23,557 bases of DNA from a virus. The stretch covers positions 1 through 23,557 of the IMG/VR virus record IMGVR_UViG_3300030099_004716; one strand, given 5' to 3'. The notes beneath the pieces were generated by a model that had not been told where the DNA came from, did no database searches, and saw only the letters and a list, made by a program, of their open reading frames with translations. Shown here one piece after another: positions 7,953 through 15,726 of the stretch. The position numbers and the translations under genes are program-made. Numbering within the stretch: position 1 is the first letter of the stretch; each line of letters begins with the position of its first letter.

Positions 7953-9173
7953 TTACTCTCCTTCAATCAAGTAGTTATAGTCCACCATGTCATTGTATTT
8001 CTCTTTGACAGCGCGGCGAACTGGGTATAACTTGTGCTCGTGAGTTTTGACTTTGCCGGCGTGAATCATGCCAGCCACAGTCTGGTGGAATGTATCAAGT
8101 TTATCAAAGTCGCTCTGCACTTTAGCCCACAAGTCTTGCATGTCCATACCGTCAGACGCTTCCAGAATCTGAGATACTTTGTGCACCAATGTGGAAGTGC
8201 GGGAGAAACCAAAGTCACCAAAGGCATCAGGCATGAACTGCTCAGCATGATACATCACAGTATTGGCATGTCTTACATCTACAGCCTCGATGATGTTTGA
8301 CATCCGGGCAGCTGCGTGCAGCATAGAGACTTTTAGCAAGTGAGTCAGTCTCCGGTTACTGTAGGCAGCGAACCGTACATCATCCACTGGTTGCCAAGTT
8401 TTGTATATCTTGTCAATCAGAACTTTGGCTTCAGGGCTGTACTCTAGCTCGCCTACTACTTTGGCTTTAATTTCGTGCAGCCTGCTAACCATCCGTTCTG
8501 TCCATTCCTCATCTTCTAATGGCGGCCAAGTTATTTTTTCACCAGTAGGTCTGGCATAGATAACAAGTACACGACTGAAGAAACCCTGACCGACAGCAGA
8601 TGGCGGGAAAGTCTCAGCGAATTGAGTCTGGGTAGTACCGCCAAGCAAACTGATGATAGGGTTAGGAATGGTTACTGACTTACCGTTCTTAACTTTGTTC
8701 TCATACGGGCCGTCCCAATCCCACAGTGCGCCCAACATGGAAACAAACTCCAGAACATTGTTACCGAAGAAGTCATTGAACTCATCGGCAGCAATCCAAC
8801 AGGGTCTTGAATCAAAGGAATCACTTCCGAACAGGTCTTGCTCTAGGAAACTTTCACCGTCGCCGATGTCAACTCCGTCGCCCAAGTCTGCAAGGAACTT
8901 TTCCTTACTTGTCTTTTCAGCACTAAAGGTTTTGTAACCAGCGTTTCTCAAGAGATTCTTAGCAGCTTTAATTGCAGTAGATTTCTTAGTACCTGCTGCG
9001 CCCATTAGCAATGTGTACATATTAGGGTAAAGTTTTGATCTGCCGAATTTGCAATAAATGTCTCTTTCTAACCAAGCGCCGAGCATACTTATGGCACACC
9101 ACCTGTCAAAAAACCGCGGGACTTCTGACCCCGCAGTGTAGTCCAGGTATTCTAGAAAGAAATCATCCTGCAT
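7953..9173 (-). CDS. DUF3987-type P-loop ATPase, putative replicative helicase (406 aa)
   Basis: Residues 58-66 form a P-loop, GAAGTKKST, in which Lys replaces the usual Gly before the catalytic Lys. The Walker B segment is WIAADEFNDFFG (D130, E131). The segment ISLLGGTTQTQF (about 174-185) and GFFSRVLVIY with R201 follow, the order seen in DUF3987 (YfjI-like) proteins, where the Arg is a likely arginine finger. Such genes often lie beside phage family A polymerases and are annotated as helicases. No primase domain is visible, so primase must be elsewhere or supplied by the host. The ATG overlaps the polymerase stop (TAATG) and has GGAG 7 bases upstream, so the two genes are coupled. Helicase activity is inferred from family and context. 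Confidence 0.8.
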   Translation of the reverse strand: MQDDFFLEYLDYTAGSEVPRFFDRWCAISMLGAWLERDIYCKFGRSKLYPNMYTLLMGAAGTKKSTAIKAAKNLLRNAGYKTFSAEKTSKEKFLADLGDGVDIGDGESFLEQDLFGSDSFDSRPCWIAADEFNDFFGNNVLEFVSMLGALWDWDGPYENKVKNGKSVTIPNPIISLLGGTTQTQFAETFPPSAVGQGFFSRVLVIYARPTGEKITWPPLEDEEWTERMVSRLHEIKAKVVGELEYSPEAKVLIDKIYKTWQPVDDVRFAAYSNRRLTHLLKVSMLHAAARMSNIIEAVDVRHANTVMYHAEQFMPDAFGDFGFSRTSTLVHKVSQILEASDGMDMQDLWAKVQSDFDKLDTFHQTVAGMIHAGKVKTHEHKLYPVRRAVKEKYNDMVDYNYLIEGE

Positions 9174-11440
9174 TATTTATCTCCCTTCCAGGTCAACCCC
9201 TTACGTTCCAAGTCTACAGGGATTACCATGTTTCTTGTGACACCTTTACAATCAGTAACCGGCACTCCGAAAGTCATCAGCTGTTTGACTCTCTCTGCTA
9301 GGTCAGTGCGTCCGAGCCTGATTTGGAAAAGGATACTGTCGTGGATTTGTGCCAGTAACTTAAAGTCTGGGTGGAAGCCCAGTTCTCTAAACACAGCCTT
9401 GAATGCGCGGTTCAGGATCATTGCATTTAGACTCTGAGTTACATGGGCAACATAAGCATTCAGCATAGGCTTGCTAGCATTGGGGTCACCAAAGCAGTAG
9501 CGAGTCCAGCCGGTATCGCCAATGAGTCTACTGGTTTTTCTCACCTCCAGTTTAATAGATTGATAATACTCTTTCTTCACAGTTGGGAATGCTTTCTCAT
9601 AAGCCAGCAACAGGAAAGTTGCCACACCTTTGAGTTCCCAATGAGCTGGCAGTCCAAGCATTGCCTGAGCTGCGCGAATCTTTTTAGGTCCCATAGTCTG
9701 GACCAGTACCTCAGCGCCCATGTTATAGTTAGCGCCGTGGTTAATACGTTTACCCAACTGGCGCAAGTCGCCGCGCTTAACCTTGTTCTCAACAATGTCC
9801 CAAATGTCTTCATAGTCCATGCCGAAGAACATAGCAGCTTTGTATGAGTGGCTGTCTTTACCGGACTCAAAGATATCGAGAAGGCTAGGGTCACCTGACT
9901 TGTGTGCCACTCCTCGGTCTTCAGCTTGGGAGTAGTCAGCTTCCCAGATTTCAAAACCGTCATCAGCTACTAGAGTGTAGCGAGTGGCTCCTTCTTTCTC
10001 CATGTTCTGAATCTGGAGACCGCACCAGAAATGGTGCTCTTTACTAGCTAGTCTGCCTGAGTCAGTAGCGTGAGGGGACAGAGAGTACAGGATTCTGCCA
10101 CGGAACTCTTTGGCCTTATCACCTGTGGTCAGGTAAGTTGTTGCCAGTTTACGAACTCCCCGGTAATCGAGGATAGCTTCCAGAATGCGTTCATTCAATG
10201 GATGCTTAAACATCACCGCTTGCATGACTGACTCAGCTGAGGAAGTTGCTTGCTTTTCACCCAGTATTCTCAGGAGAGCTGTGCATTGCTTAGGACTACT
10301 GGGATTGAAATTGGGGATACCGACCATCTTGCGAATGCTTTCGAGTTTCTTCTCCAGATACTCTTCGGCTTCCTGCGCAACTTGCTCCAGTCTGTCTTGG
10401 TCCCGCTTAATACCAGTCATCTCACACATATGACAAGCGGGAACTACAGTGAACTCCATTGCATAGTTACGGCGTGCCCACTCAGGAGCTGCCAGTAACC
10501 AAGCCATGCAGGCTTCGCCAGTTGCCCAAGTATCCAGACCGCAGTACAGGTACTCGTCTTCTTCAGTACCGATCTTGGACAAGTCTTTCCAATACATGGA
10601 GTTACGAATAAACAGTGCTGCCACTGAGCCTAGGTCTTTCGGCAGCTCACAGTACCAACTGTGCAACAAGTTAGCAGTATCCCACATCCAGTTGTAGAGT
10701 GGGGCACCGTACATAAAGAAGTACGCAGAGTCATACTTACCATTCTGCATTACCTTAGACGGTTTAGTCTCATTAAACTTGCGCATCCACATAACATCGC
10801 CCATTGATTTAATAGGCAACACAAAGGTGAATGACTGACTGGAGCCAAACTTGAAGCAAGAGTAACCTACCATAGTAATGCCAGGCACTGGGTCTTTGAC
10901 AGTCTCAATGTCCACTGCTACCAGATCAGACATTTCCATAACCTGTAGAGCGTACTCACGCAGGTCAGGAGACTTGAGCACTTCCACTTTAGCTTTAGTG
11001 GTGGCTCTCCAGTTCTGGGGTTTGGTTACTTTGGAGACATAAGTTTCGAAAAGGAACTCGCCATAAGACAGAGTGACAAGTTGCTTGAGAGGGTTCACAA
11101 CCAAGAACTCAAGGGTAAAGTCTTTGACTGTGAAGGGGAGAATAGACCCGGCATAGTTACTGATCTTAGCCAACTTGCGCAGTTCTTCAGGCAGCAGCTT
11201 TTGAAGTATGTCGAGTCTTGTAGTTACAACGTGGGAGAATCCATTCTTCTTTGCAGCAAGCACCAGCTCTGTGATAGTTGTGATCGGCACATCTAGCACA
11301 CGCACACGAGTACCGTGAAAGGTTTTCTTCGTGCGGTTTACATAGGGCTGGTCGTCCCGTTCCACAAGCAAAATCACCCCAGTGCATTCGGGGTGACTTG
11401 TCTCTTTCTTGGAAGTTTTGGGGAGCAGGTGTGTAGCCAT
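9173..11440 (-). CDS. Family A DNA polymerase with 3'-5' exonuclease domain (755 aa)
   Basis: This is the replicative phage DNA polymerase. The proofreading domain has motif I VDIET (D177, E179), motif II NGKYD (D237) and motif III YCGLD (Y299, D303), so it should be active. The polymerase domain has DSGRLAS (460-466), motif A ADYSQAEDR (D502, E507, R509), motif B with K564, N571 and Y572 (LGKRINHGANY), and motif C QIHDS (H700, D701). Motif C has Ser702 where most family A enzymes have Glu. The first ~160 residues do not match a 5'-nuclease, as usual for T7-like phage enzymes (T7 gp5 is 704 aa). The start at 11440 lies 12 bases after the peptidase gene and has only a weak SD (AAGAG). Confidence 0.95.
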   Translation of the reverse strand: MATHLLPKTSKKETSHPECTGVILLVERDDQPYVNRTKKTFHGTRVRVLDVPITTITELVLAAKKNGFSHVVTTRLDILQKLLPEELRKLAKISNYAGSILPFTVKDFTLEFLVVNPLKQLVTLSYGEFLFETYVSKVTKPQNWRATTKAKVEVLKSPDLREYALQVMEMSDLVAVDIETVKDPVPGITMVGYSCFKFGSSQSFTFVLPIKSMGDVMWMRKFNETKPSKVMQNGKYDSAYFFMYGAPLYNWMWDTANLLHSWYCELPKDLGSVAALFIRNSMYWKDLSKIGTEEDEYLYCGLDTWATGEACMAWLLAAPEWARRNYAMEFTVVPACHMCEMTGIKRDQDRLEQVAQEAEEYLEKKLESIRKMVGIPNFNPSSPKQCTALLRILGEKQATSSAESVMQAVMFKHPLNERILEAILDYRGVRKLATTYLTTGDKAKEFRGRILYSLSPHATDSGRLASKEHHFWCGLQIQNMEKEGATRYTLVADDGFEIWEADYSQAEDRGVAHKSGDPSLLDIFESGKDSHSYKAAMFFGMDYEDIWDIVENKVKRGDLRQLGKRINHGANYNMGAEVLVQTMGPKKIRAAQAMLGLPAHWELKGVATFLLLAYEKAFPTVKKEYYQSIKLEVRKTSRLIGDTGWTRYCFGDPNASKPMLNAYVAHVTQSLNAMILNRAFKAVFRELGFHPDFKLLAQIHDSILFQIRLGRTDLAERVKQLMTFGVPVTDCKGVTRNMVIPVDLERKGLTWKGDK

Positions 11441-11452
11441 AATGAGCGACTC

Positions 11453-11872
11453 TTAGTGGAAGGCAGGACAGTCTAGTATGCGCGCATCAATATTAAAACT
11501 GCACATCATCTGAAAGTCCTTGTAGTGATAGCAACCGGGATTACCTTCTTGTGGATCGTAAATAGACTTAAGTGCCTCGGCCCCAAAGCGCAAGTCTACA
11601 ATGATCTGATGAGTTCCACCGGAGTCATTCAGACTTGGTACAGATACTAGATAGCATTGTCCCCAGTACATAGTGCTACCGTAGCTACTACTAGGCACAG
11701 CTTCTATGCCGTACTTAGCCAACATCTTATACATAGTCAGCTCTGGCGCCATGTGGTAATCCTCATTAAACTCAGAGGAAACCACTTGCTCATCCACATC
11801 TGCAAGCATAGCGATGCAGGCAGATACACAACTGTTTTGCAGAGTCTGGGTACGAAGAGTAAGTGGTCTCAT
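11453..11872 (-). CDS. C39-like papain-fold cysteine peptidase (139 aa)
   Basis: The protein opens with LQNSCVSACIAMLADV: Q12 as oxyanion residue and C15 as nucleophile, with A18 and M22 in the positions typical of the C39 pattern. GGTHQIIVDL supplies H88 and IYDPQEG supplies D106, giving the order Q, C, H, D expected of the papain fold. The length of about 140 residues is that of a stand-alone C39 domain. There is no signal peptide, membrane segment or transporter domain, so it should act in the cytoplasm rather than in bacteriocin export. The start follows the previous stop by one base and has a poor SD, suggesting coupling. It sits between an unknown gene and the polymerase. The target may be a phage or host protein; the sequence does not say which. 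A deamidase or other papain-fold hydrolase is possible. Confidence 0.7.
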   Translation of the reverse strand: MRPLTLRTQTLQNSCVSACIAMLADVDEQVVSSEFNEDYHMAPELTMYKMLAKYGIEAVPSSSYGSTMYWGQCYLVSVPSLNDSGGTHQIIVDLRFGAEALKSIYDPQEGNPGCYHYKDFQMMCSFNIDARILDCPAFH

Positions 11873-11873
11873 G

Positions 11874-12131
11874 TCAATTTTTTCCCGGTGGTTTCCAGCC
11901 TAACTTAACCAGAATCTTATGAACAGCACTGAACTCATCAATCTTAATTTCTTGCACTGAGTCCTGCTTGGTCACATGATTGCGATGAGTGATTGTGATT
12001 TTGTTCTGAGTTGCATCAACAAGAATCACACGGTGCTGGCCACCCGGCATGATAGTTAAGTGCGCAGAGTCTGGAATCTCTTTACGCTTCGGATGGTTTG
12101 GAGTCTCTTCGATAACAAGTTGGTCAGTCAT
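11874..12131 (-). CDS. Unknown small protein (85 aa)
   Basis: I do not recognise this protein. The ATG at 12131 has a strong SD (AAGGAG, 8 bases upstream) and follows the tRNA gene by 28 bases, so it is probably the first gene of a sub-transcript. The composition suggests a small beta-rich domain (HRVILVDATQNKITITHR) followed by an amphipathic helix and a basic Pro/Gly tail (KPPGKN). No cysteines or membrane segments are present. It is followed one base later by the C39-like peptidase, so the two may work together. Confidence 0.75.
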   Translation of the reverse strand: MTDQLVIEETPNHPKRKEIPDSAHLTIMPGGQHRVILVDATQNKITITHRNHVTKQDSVQEIKIDEFSAVHKILVKLGWKPPGKN

Positions 12132-12159
12132 AGCGGTTACTCCTTATAAAGTAACGATG

Positions 12160-12236
12160 TGGTATGCCAGACAGGATTCGAACCTGCGACCAAGAACTTA
12201 GAAGGTTCCTGCTCTATCCAGCTGAGCTACTGGCAC
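12160..12236 (-). tRNA. tRNA-Arg (anticodon UCU), CCA encoded
   Basis: All arms fold. The acceptor GTGCCAG pairs with CTGGCAT, with a G-U at the end. The D stem is GCTC/GAGC. The anticodon stem GGAAC/GTTCT encloses the loop CTTCTAA, with the anticodon TCT at 12200-12202. The T arm is GCAGG-TTCGAAT-CCTGT. The discriminator A and a genomic CCA follow (12160-12163). It reads AGA and AGG, codons that are rare in many proteobacterial hosts but used in leftward genes such as the SF1B helicase. It lies inside the leftward gene block between unrelated genes. Confidence 0.95.
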
Positions 12237-12250
12237 ATAAACTTCAGCAA

Positions 12251-12259
12251 ACTATAACA
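12251..12259 (-). promoter_or_regulatory. Possible extended -10 promoter for the tRNA gene
   Basis: On the leftward strand, TGTTATAGT gives TGn followed by TATAGT (5 of 6 matches to TATAAT). Transcription would begin about 8 bases before the tRNA 5' end. There is no good -35 box at the expected distance, so only the extended -10 supports it. Confidence 0.25.
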
Positions 12260-12261
12260 AG

Positions 12262-12290
12262 ATAAGGCACGAAAACTTCTCATGCCTTAT
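12262..12290 (-). terminator. Hairpin between candidate SSB gene and tRNA
   Basis: ATAAGGCA at 12262-12269 pairs perfectly with TGCCTTAT at 12283-12290. On the leftward strand it is followed by CTTGTTAT, a weak U-rich tract. It may be a poor terminator for the recombination genes or an RNA-processing stem upstream of the tRNA. A smaller perfect hairpin (GGCACA/TGTGCC, 12312-12327) lies just before it. Confidence 0.4.
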
Positions 12291-12335
12291 TTGTGTTACA
12301 GCTTTAGGACTGGCACATCCTTGTGCCTACCAAAA

Positions 12336-12824
12336 TCAGGCCAGTTGGACAGACTTGATCTGGTTGAACTTCATGTCCGGGTCATCCTTGTCAGCCTTGA
12401 CTGCCACAGTCATTGCAACTTCTGCACCGTCAGAGGCATTCATGATTTCGGAAGGGGAGGAACCACCGAAAGTTTCACGAAGTACTGCGAGTACCTCTTT
12501 CAGCTGACCTTGGCCAAACAGCATCGGCTTGCCTGCGTTCGGTCCTTTCTGAGTAATGATGGGAGTACCATCACGCATCTCGATCGGGAAGCGGAAGTTG
12601 ACTTTCTTACCCGGCTCCGGCGCAGTGTCCTTGGTGGGATTGGAAAGTTCCAGAACTTCTTTGTACTCGAAGCTCATGACAACGATGACTTTCTCTTCGT
12701 CGTCAGCCATGCCCCAACCGATAGTACCGAGGTGGCTACCTTTGGGCAGGGGTTCAAACTTTTCCAGATCCGCCAGATCGTCGATAGAGGAGTCCAGCAA
12801 ACCGCCAATGTTGTCGATAGACAT
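12336..12824 (-). CDS. Candidate ssDNA-binding or recombination partner protein (162 aa)
   Basis: I do not recognise the family with certainty. The first ~25 residues are acidic and flexible. They are followed by a beta-rich domain with TIGW, VIVVMSFEYKEV and KKVNFRFPI strands, a linker with Gly/Pro, and an Ala/Val-rich C-terminal strand region. There is no DNA-binding motif and no acidic C-terminal tail of the usual single-stranded DNA-binding protein (SSB) type. The gene directly follows the Sak4-like recombinase, the place where many phages carry an SSB, which is the only reason for the suggestion. Codon choice (CTG, AAC, GGT, CGT) is more host-optimal than in the right-hand genes, as expected for an abundant protein. 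The start at 12824 has AAGGA upstream. Confidence 0.6.
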   Translation of the reverse strand: MSIDNIGGLLDSSIDDLADLEKFEPLPKGSHLGTIGWGMADDEEKVIVVMSFEYKEVLELSNPTKDTAPEPGKKVNFRFPIEMRDGTPIITQKGPNAGKPMLFGQGQLKEVLAVLRETFGGSSPSEIMNASDGAEVAMTVAVKADKDDPDMKFNQIKSVQLA

Positions 12825-12879
12825 AGTCTTATTCCTTCTTCATTACAGTGTGATATGAGGTTGTGTATTACAGTACTTC

Positions 12880-13677
12880 TTACTGCGGAGTCTCCCAGAG
12901 ATCCAGGAGTTTGGCATTCGGGTTGTTGTCCAGATTAGCTGAACTACGCCCCCCTGTGAGAATGCCGTTGGCGTATGTGGTACTGGAAGCAAAACGATGT
13001 TGCTTGTTTTTGATCTCACAGTACACTACTTCGTCGAAATACTTTGCAGAGTTTCGAGAGAAGTTCCGAGTCCCAGCAGTCGGGACCAATTTGTCTTTAC
13101 CTTCTTTAGACCCATCGGGAACTTTAACTTCGTTCTCGTGAGTGATCCAGACAACATTGTACGGAGCTGCCTGAATGTAGGAAAGAATTGTGTCCATCAG
13201 CTTACCCAAGTTACCCCAGTCGTCATGCTGGAGTTTGTACAACTCATCCTTATCACGGGTAATGTGCGCGATAGCAGAGTTGGTGAGCTGAGTACCGCTG
13301 TCAATAACTACACAGTCGTTTGGCCCCAAGTCATTCAAACTGACTCGCTCAGATACCGCACCTTCTTTGCGGCAGATTGGGCAACTGACCTTACCGTGCT
13401 TGATACAGATTTCAACTGGCAAGCCCTTCATAACTTTGAGCACAGTGTCAATAGCTTGCGGGTTCACACGAGTGTCAGGAATCTGAATCACATTGATTCG
13501 CTGCTTCCACTCAGCAGGTAACTTGTGCAAAGTGGCGGAGCCTTTTTCCAAGTCAAACCAAACAAGGTTAAACTTCTCAGACAGCTTACCGGCCAACTCA
13601 GTTTTGCCAGACTTAGGCGCACCGTATACACAGATGTGCTTGACTGGACTTTGTGCGAGTTCAGTGAGTTGTACCAT
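12880..13677 (-). CDS. Sak4-like RecA-fold ATPase (phage recombinase), 265 aa
   Basis: The Walker A motif GAPKSGKT (residues 19-26) lies close to the N-terminus and the Walker B strand is CVVIDSG (D126). The arrangement, length and the later segment VVWITHENE fit the AAA_24 (PF13479) family, which includes Sak4, a short RecA/Rad51-like protein that promotes single-strand annealing. An insertion carries C91, H94, C99 and C102 (C-x2-H-x4-C-x2-C), a probable zinc knuckle. The start overlaps the previous gene by 17 bases, and an SD-like GGAGC lies upstream. Its neighbours, a PD-(D/E)XK nuclease upstream and a possible SSB downstream, support a recombination role. A more general DNA-packaging or replication ATPase is less likely. 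Confidence 0.8.
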   Translation of the reverse strand: MVQLTELAQSPVKHICVYGAPKSGKTELAGKLSEKFNLVWFDLEKGSATLHKLPAEWKQRINVIQIPDTRVNPQAIDTVLKVMKGLPVEICIKHGKVSCPICRKEGAVSERVSLNDLGPNDCVVIDSGTQLTNSAIAHITRDKDELYKLQHDDWGNLGKLMDTILSYIQAAPYNVVWITHENEVKVPDGSKEGKDKLVPTAGTRNFSRNSAKYFDEVVYCEIKNKQHRFASSTTYANGILTGGRSSANLDNNPNAKLLDLWETPQ

Positions 13678-13990
13678 TGGCGGGTGCTCCTTGATCGGCG
13701 AACTTTTTGATAATGGTGGCGGCAGCTTCTTGCATTACTTCCAAGTCTGCGGGACTCAGCTCTGCAAGGGCTTTGAAGTGTGCGCCAATTTGCTGGTCTT
13801 TCATTTGAGTATCAAGCGCGTTACCAAGTGAGGCGCAAGTTACGTCCTCAAGCAGAGCGCGGCGTTGCTCCTCAGTTAGATCACCTGCCAGAACTGCACC
13901 CATCGCAACTCCTACAGCTTTGTCTGCTTGGTTACGGTTGTACAAGTCAGCGACAAAGTCAGAGACTTTCTGAAACTTATCTGCGTCCAT
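13661..13990 (-). CDS. Unknown helical protein (109 aa)
   Basis: I do not recognise this protein. It appears all-helical, Ala-rich and mildly acidic, with a Gly/Pro tail (DQGAPANGTTH). It has one cysteine and no membrane segment. GAGG lies 9 bases before the ATG. Its end overlaps the start of the Sak4-like gene by 17 bases, so the two should be made together in related amounts. A helper for the recombinase is a reasonable guess from position alone. Confidence 0.75.
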   Translation of the reverse strand: MDADKFQKVSDFVADLYNRNQADKAVGVAMGAVLAGDLTEEQRRALLEDVTCASLGNALDTQMKDQQIGAHFKALAELSPADLEVMQEAAATIIKKFADQGAPANGTTH

Positions 13991-13994
13991 CTTT

Positions 13995-14210
13995 TTAGTC
14001 CTCTTTTTCAGAGTTGTGAGCTTTTATCTTACCATTGTCCAGATTGATTGTCCAGAACTTTCTGCTGCAATCTACAATGTCTCCATCACTGTCCATAGGC
14101 GAACCTACTACAACAGTGTTGGGCATGTAACGAGACGCTACTGCTATAGCTTCCGGTCCTGACTCAGCGTGTAGCTTGAGTATGACATCAGTTAACTCTA
14201 ATAATCTCAT
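13995..14210 (-). CDS. Unknown small protein (71 aa)
   Basis: I do not recognise this protein. It overlaps the nuclease gene by four bases (ATGA), and GAGGAG in the nuclease reading frame serves as SD. The N-terminal ~30 residues form an amphipathic helix. The rest looks like a small beta hairpin domain with two VDC/TINLDNG strands and an acidic tail (SEKED). It lies between the PD-(D/E)XK nuclease and the small helical protein before Sak4. Confidence 0.75.
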   Translation of the reverse strand: MRLLELTDVILKLHAESGPEAIAVASRYMPNTVVVGSPMDSDGDIVDCSRKFWTINLDNGKIKAHNSEKED

Positions 14211-15196
14211 GCCAGTAACTCCTCGAAGTCAATGTAGAAATCATACTTAGCTTCTTCCCATTCACCAGCCAGATTCTTACGCAAGTCTTTGTAATGTTTC
14301 TCACGCAACAGAGACATAAGAGACTCAGTAGGCTGGTGACAGAAGTCCATGTACGGACAGACTCGGCCAAAGTTAGTGCAGCTCTCACCGTGAGTAGGCC
14401 AGTTGCCGTAGTTGCCAAACCTCTCTAGCATACGCTCAAGAGTTTCTTCATCCCACAGTCTGTCCTGCAACCACAGTGCCCGCTGAGTCATGGACTTAGG
14501 AAAGTCAAACGGCTCAAAGCGATTGAGCTTAGTCATCCACACAAGGTACTGAACATTGTAGCTAGTGCAGCCAGGCTCAATCTTATCCAGAATTACTGAG
14601 TACCCAATGGCTTGCGCACTGTTCTTGTAATTGTAGTGGTTGACATAGTTAGCACTGGAGGTTTTCAACTCCAATACCAACAACTCACCTGTGATAATGT
14701 GGCGCAATACCAAGTCCACATAACCCCGGTACTGAACTCTGGGGAACTGGATACAGAATGACAACTCAGCTGCTGGCTTACCGTTAATGTACGCGACTTC
14801 GTAGTCATCAAACATACCTGCATCCACTAAGTCCACAAACTGCATCAGGCAACCGATGGCACTGAGTAAGCTCTTCTTCTGCTTCTCATTCTCTGCCCAA
14901 GTTTCTGTGTGCCAAGTAGTGAACATGGCCCAGACAGTCTTGTTCCAGTCGCGAGTGATAAGGTACTGCTGGATACCTTCACCAATCACATGACCATAAG
15001 AGAAAGTGATCTCAGTATTGTAGTCATGAATAGAGTCAGCTTGTAACTTACCCAACTGGAATCGGCGGGGACACTCATGTAGTCCCAACTCAGATGAGTA
15101 AGACATACGCAGGAAGCGTGGGTCAATCTCACCGGGTTCCAGTATTCTAACTGGTGAAGTATCTTCTTCCGACAGGGCTGTATCTAAGAAACTCAT
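14207..15196 (-). CDS. PD-(D/E)XK nuclease, RecB/Cas4-like, with probable Fe-S cysteines (329 aa)
   Basis: The nuclease core shows YRGYVDLV (D161), then LLVLELKTS (E176, K178), then QAIGY (Q195, Y199), the order of the PDDEXK_1 / Cas4 / AddB nuclease group. Four cysteines frame the domain: C42 in HECPRRF, and C273, C280 and C286 (C-x6-C-x5-C). In Cas4 and AddB such a set holds a 4Fe-4S cluster that locks the fold. The spacing here differs slightly from the usual C-x2-C-x5-C. The protein probably resects or trims DNA ends for the Sak4 pathway. Start: GGAG lies 9 bases upstream, and the gene overlaps its upstream neighbour by ATGA. Confidence 0.85.
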   Translation of the reverse strand: MSFLDTALSEEDTSPVRILEPGEIDPRFLRMSYSSELGLHECPRRFQLGKLQADSIHDYNTEITFSYGHVIGEGIQQYLITRDWNKTVWAMFTTWHTETWAENEKQKKSLLSAIGCLMQFVDLVDAGMFDDYEVAYINGKPAAELSFCIQFPRVQYRGYVDLVLRHIITGELLVLELKTSSANYVNHYNYKNSAQAIGYSVILDKIEPGCTSYNVQYLVWMTKLNRFEPFDFPKSMTQRALWLQDRLWDEETLERMLERFGNYGNWPTHGESCTNFGRVCPYMDFCHQPTESLMSLLREKHYKDLRKNLAGEWEEAKYDFYIDFEELLA

Positions 15197-15726
15197 TTGC
15201 CTAGTCTCCGTTCATGTGGTGATTTACAACAGGAGTCAAACTTACCTGCTGTGTAAAAGTTCTGCATTGCTACATTGAATGCCCACTCTACCCAAGTCCA
15301 GTGGATACCAGTGTGCATAGCAATGCGTTGTATCTCATACGCTGGTGACCAGTTAAGTCCCCGGCAGTTACGGCAGGCATTTACTAATGCCGGATAGTCA
15401 GAGTCTGCTACCTTAGTACCGCAGCCGCACACGATAAGGAAACTATCGGACGGGAACTGCTTAGCACTAAACTTATCTCGCAGATCATGGCCGGGTCTCA
15501 CAAGTATCTCAAAGAGCATAAGACCTGTAGCCATATAGTCTTTGTAATTCTCGTGGCGTTGGGACAGATAAAGATGTACTGCAAGTAACAGATCGTCTTT
15601 ATCTGCGCCAGCTAGTTCAGTAATATCAGTCACAGTTCTTGAGTTAGTAGCCAAGCGCACACCGTCAAATGGTATACGCTCAGCTCCTAAATCCTCCGCA
15701 CTTTCCAGTTGAGAGAGTATGTCCAT
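15193..15726 (-). CDS. Unknown protein with zinc-ribbon cysteines (177 aa)
   Basis: I do not recognise the family. C100, C102, C118 and C121 (C-x-C-x15-C-x2-C) make a probable zinc ribbon in the middle. Flanking it are a helical N-terminal part (ADKDDLLLAVHLYLSQRHENY) and a helical, Trp-rich part (HWTWVEWAF) that ends in a basic tail with C165 and C166. Translation begins at TAATG overlapping the previous stop, with no good SD, so it depends on coupling. It overlaps the nuclease gene by ATGA. The context suggests DNA-end processing, and zinc ribbons often bind nucleic acid, but the role is unproven. Confidence 0.75.
   Translation of the reverse strand: MDILSQLESAEDLGAERIPFDGVRLATNSRTVTDITELAGADKDDLLLAVHLYLSQRHENYKDYMATGLMLFEILVRPGHDLRDKFSAKQFPSDSFLIVCGCGTKVADSDYPALVNACRNCRGLNWSPAYEIQRIAMHTGIHWTWVEWAFNVAMQNFYTAGKFDSCCKSPHERRLGK

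Noticed and set aside
12282-12938. 218-codon + strand frame over the candidate SSB gene
   Set aside because: Antisense to a gene with SD and good codon use; it crosses gene borders and has no SD of its own.
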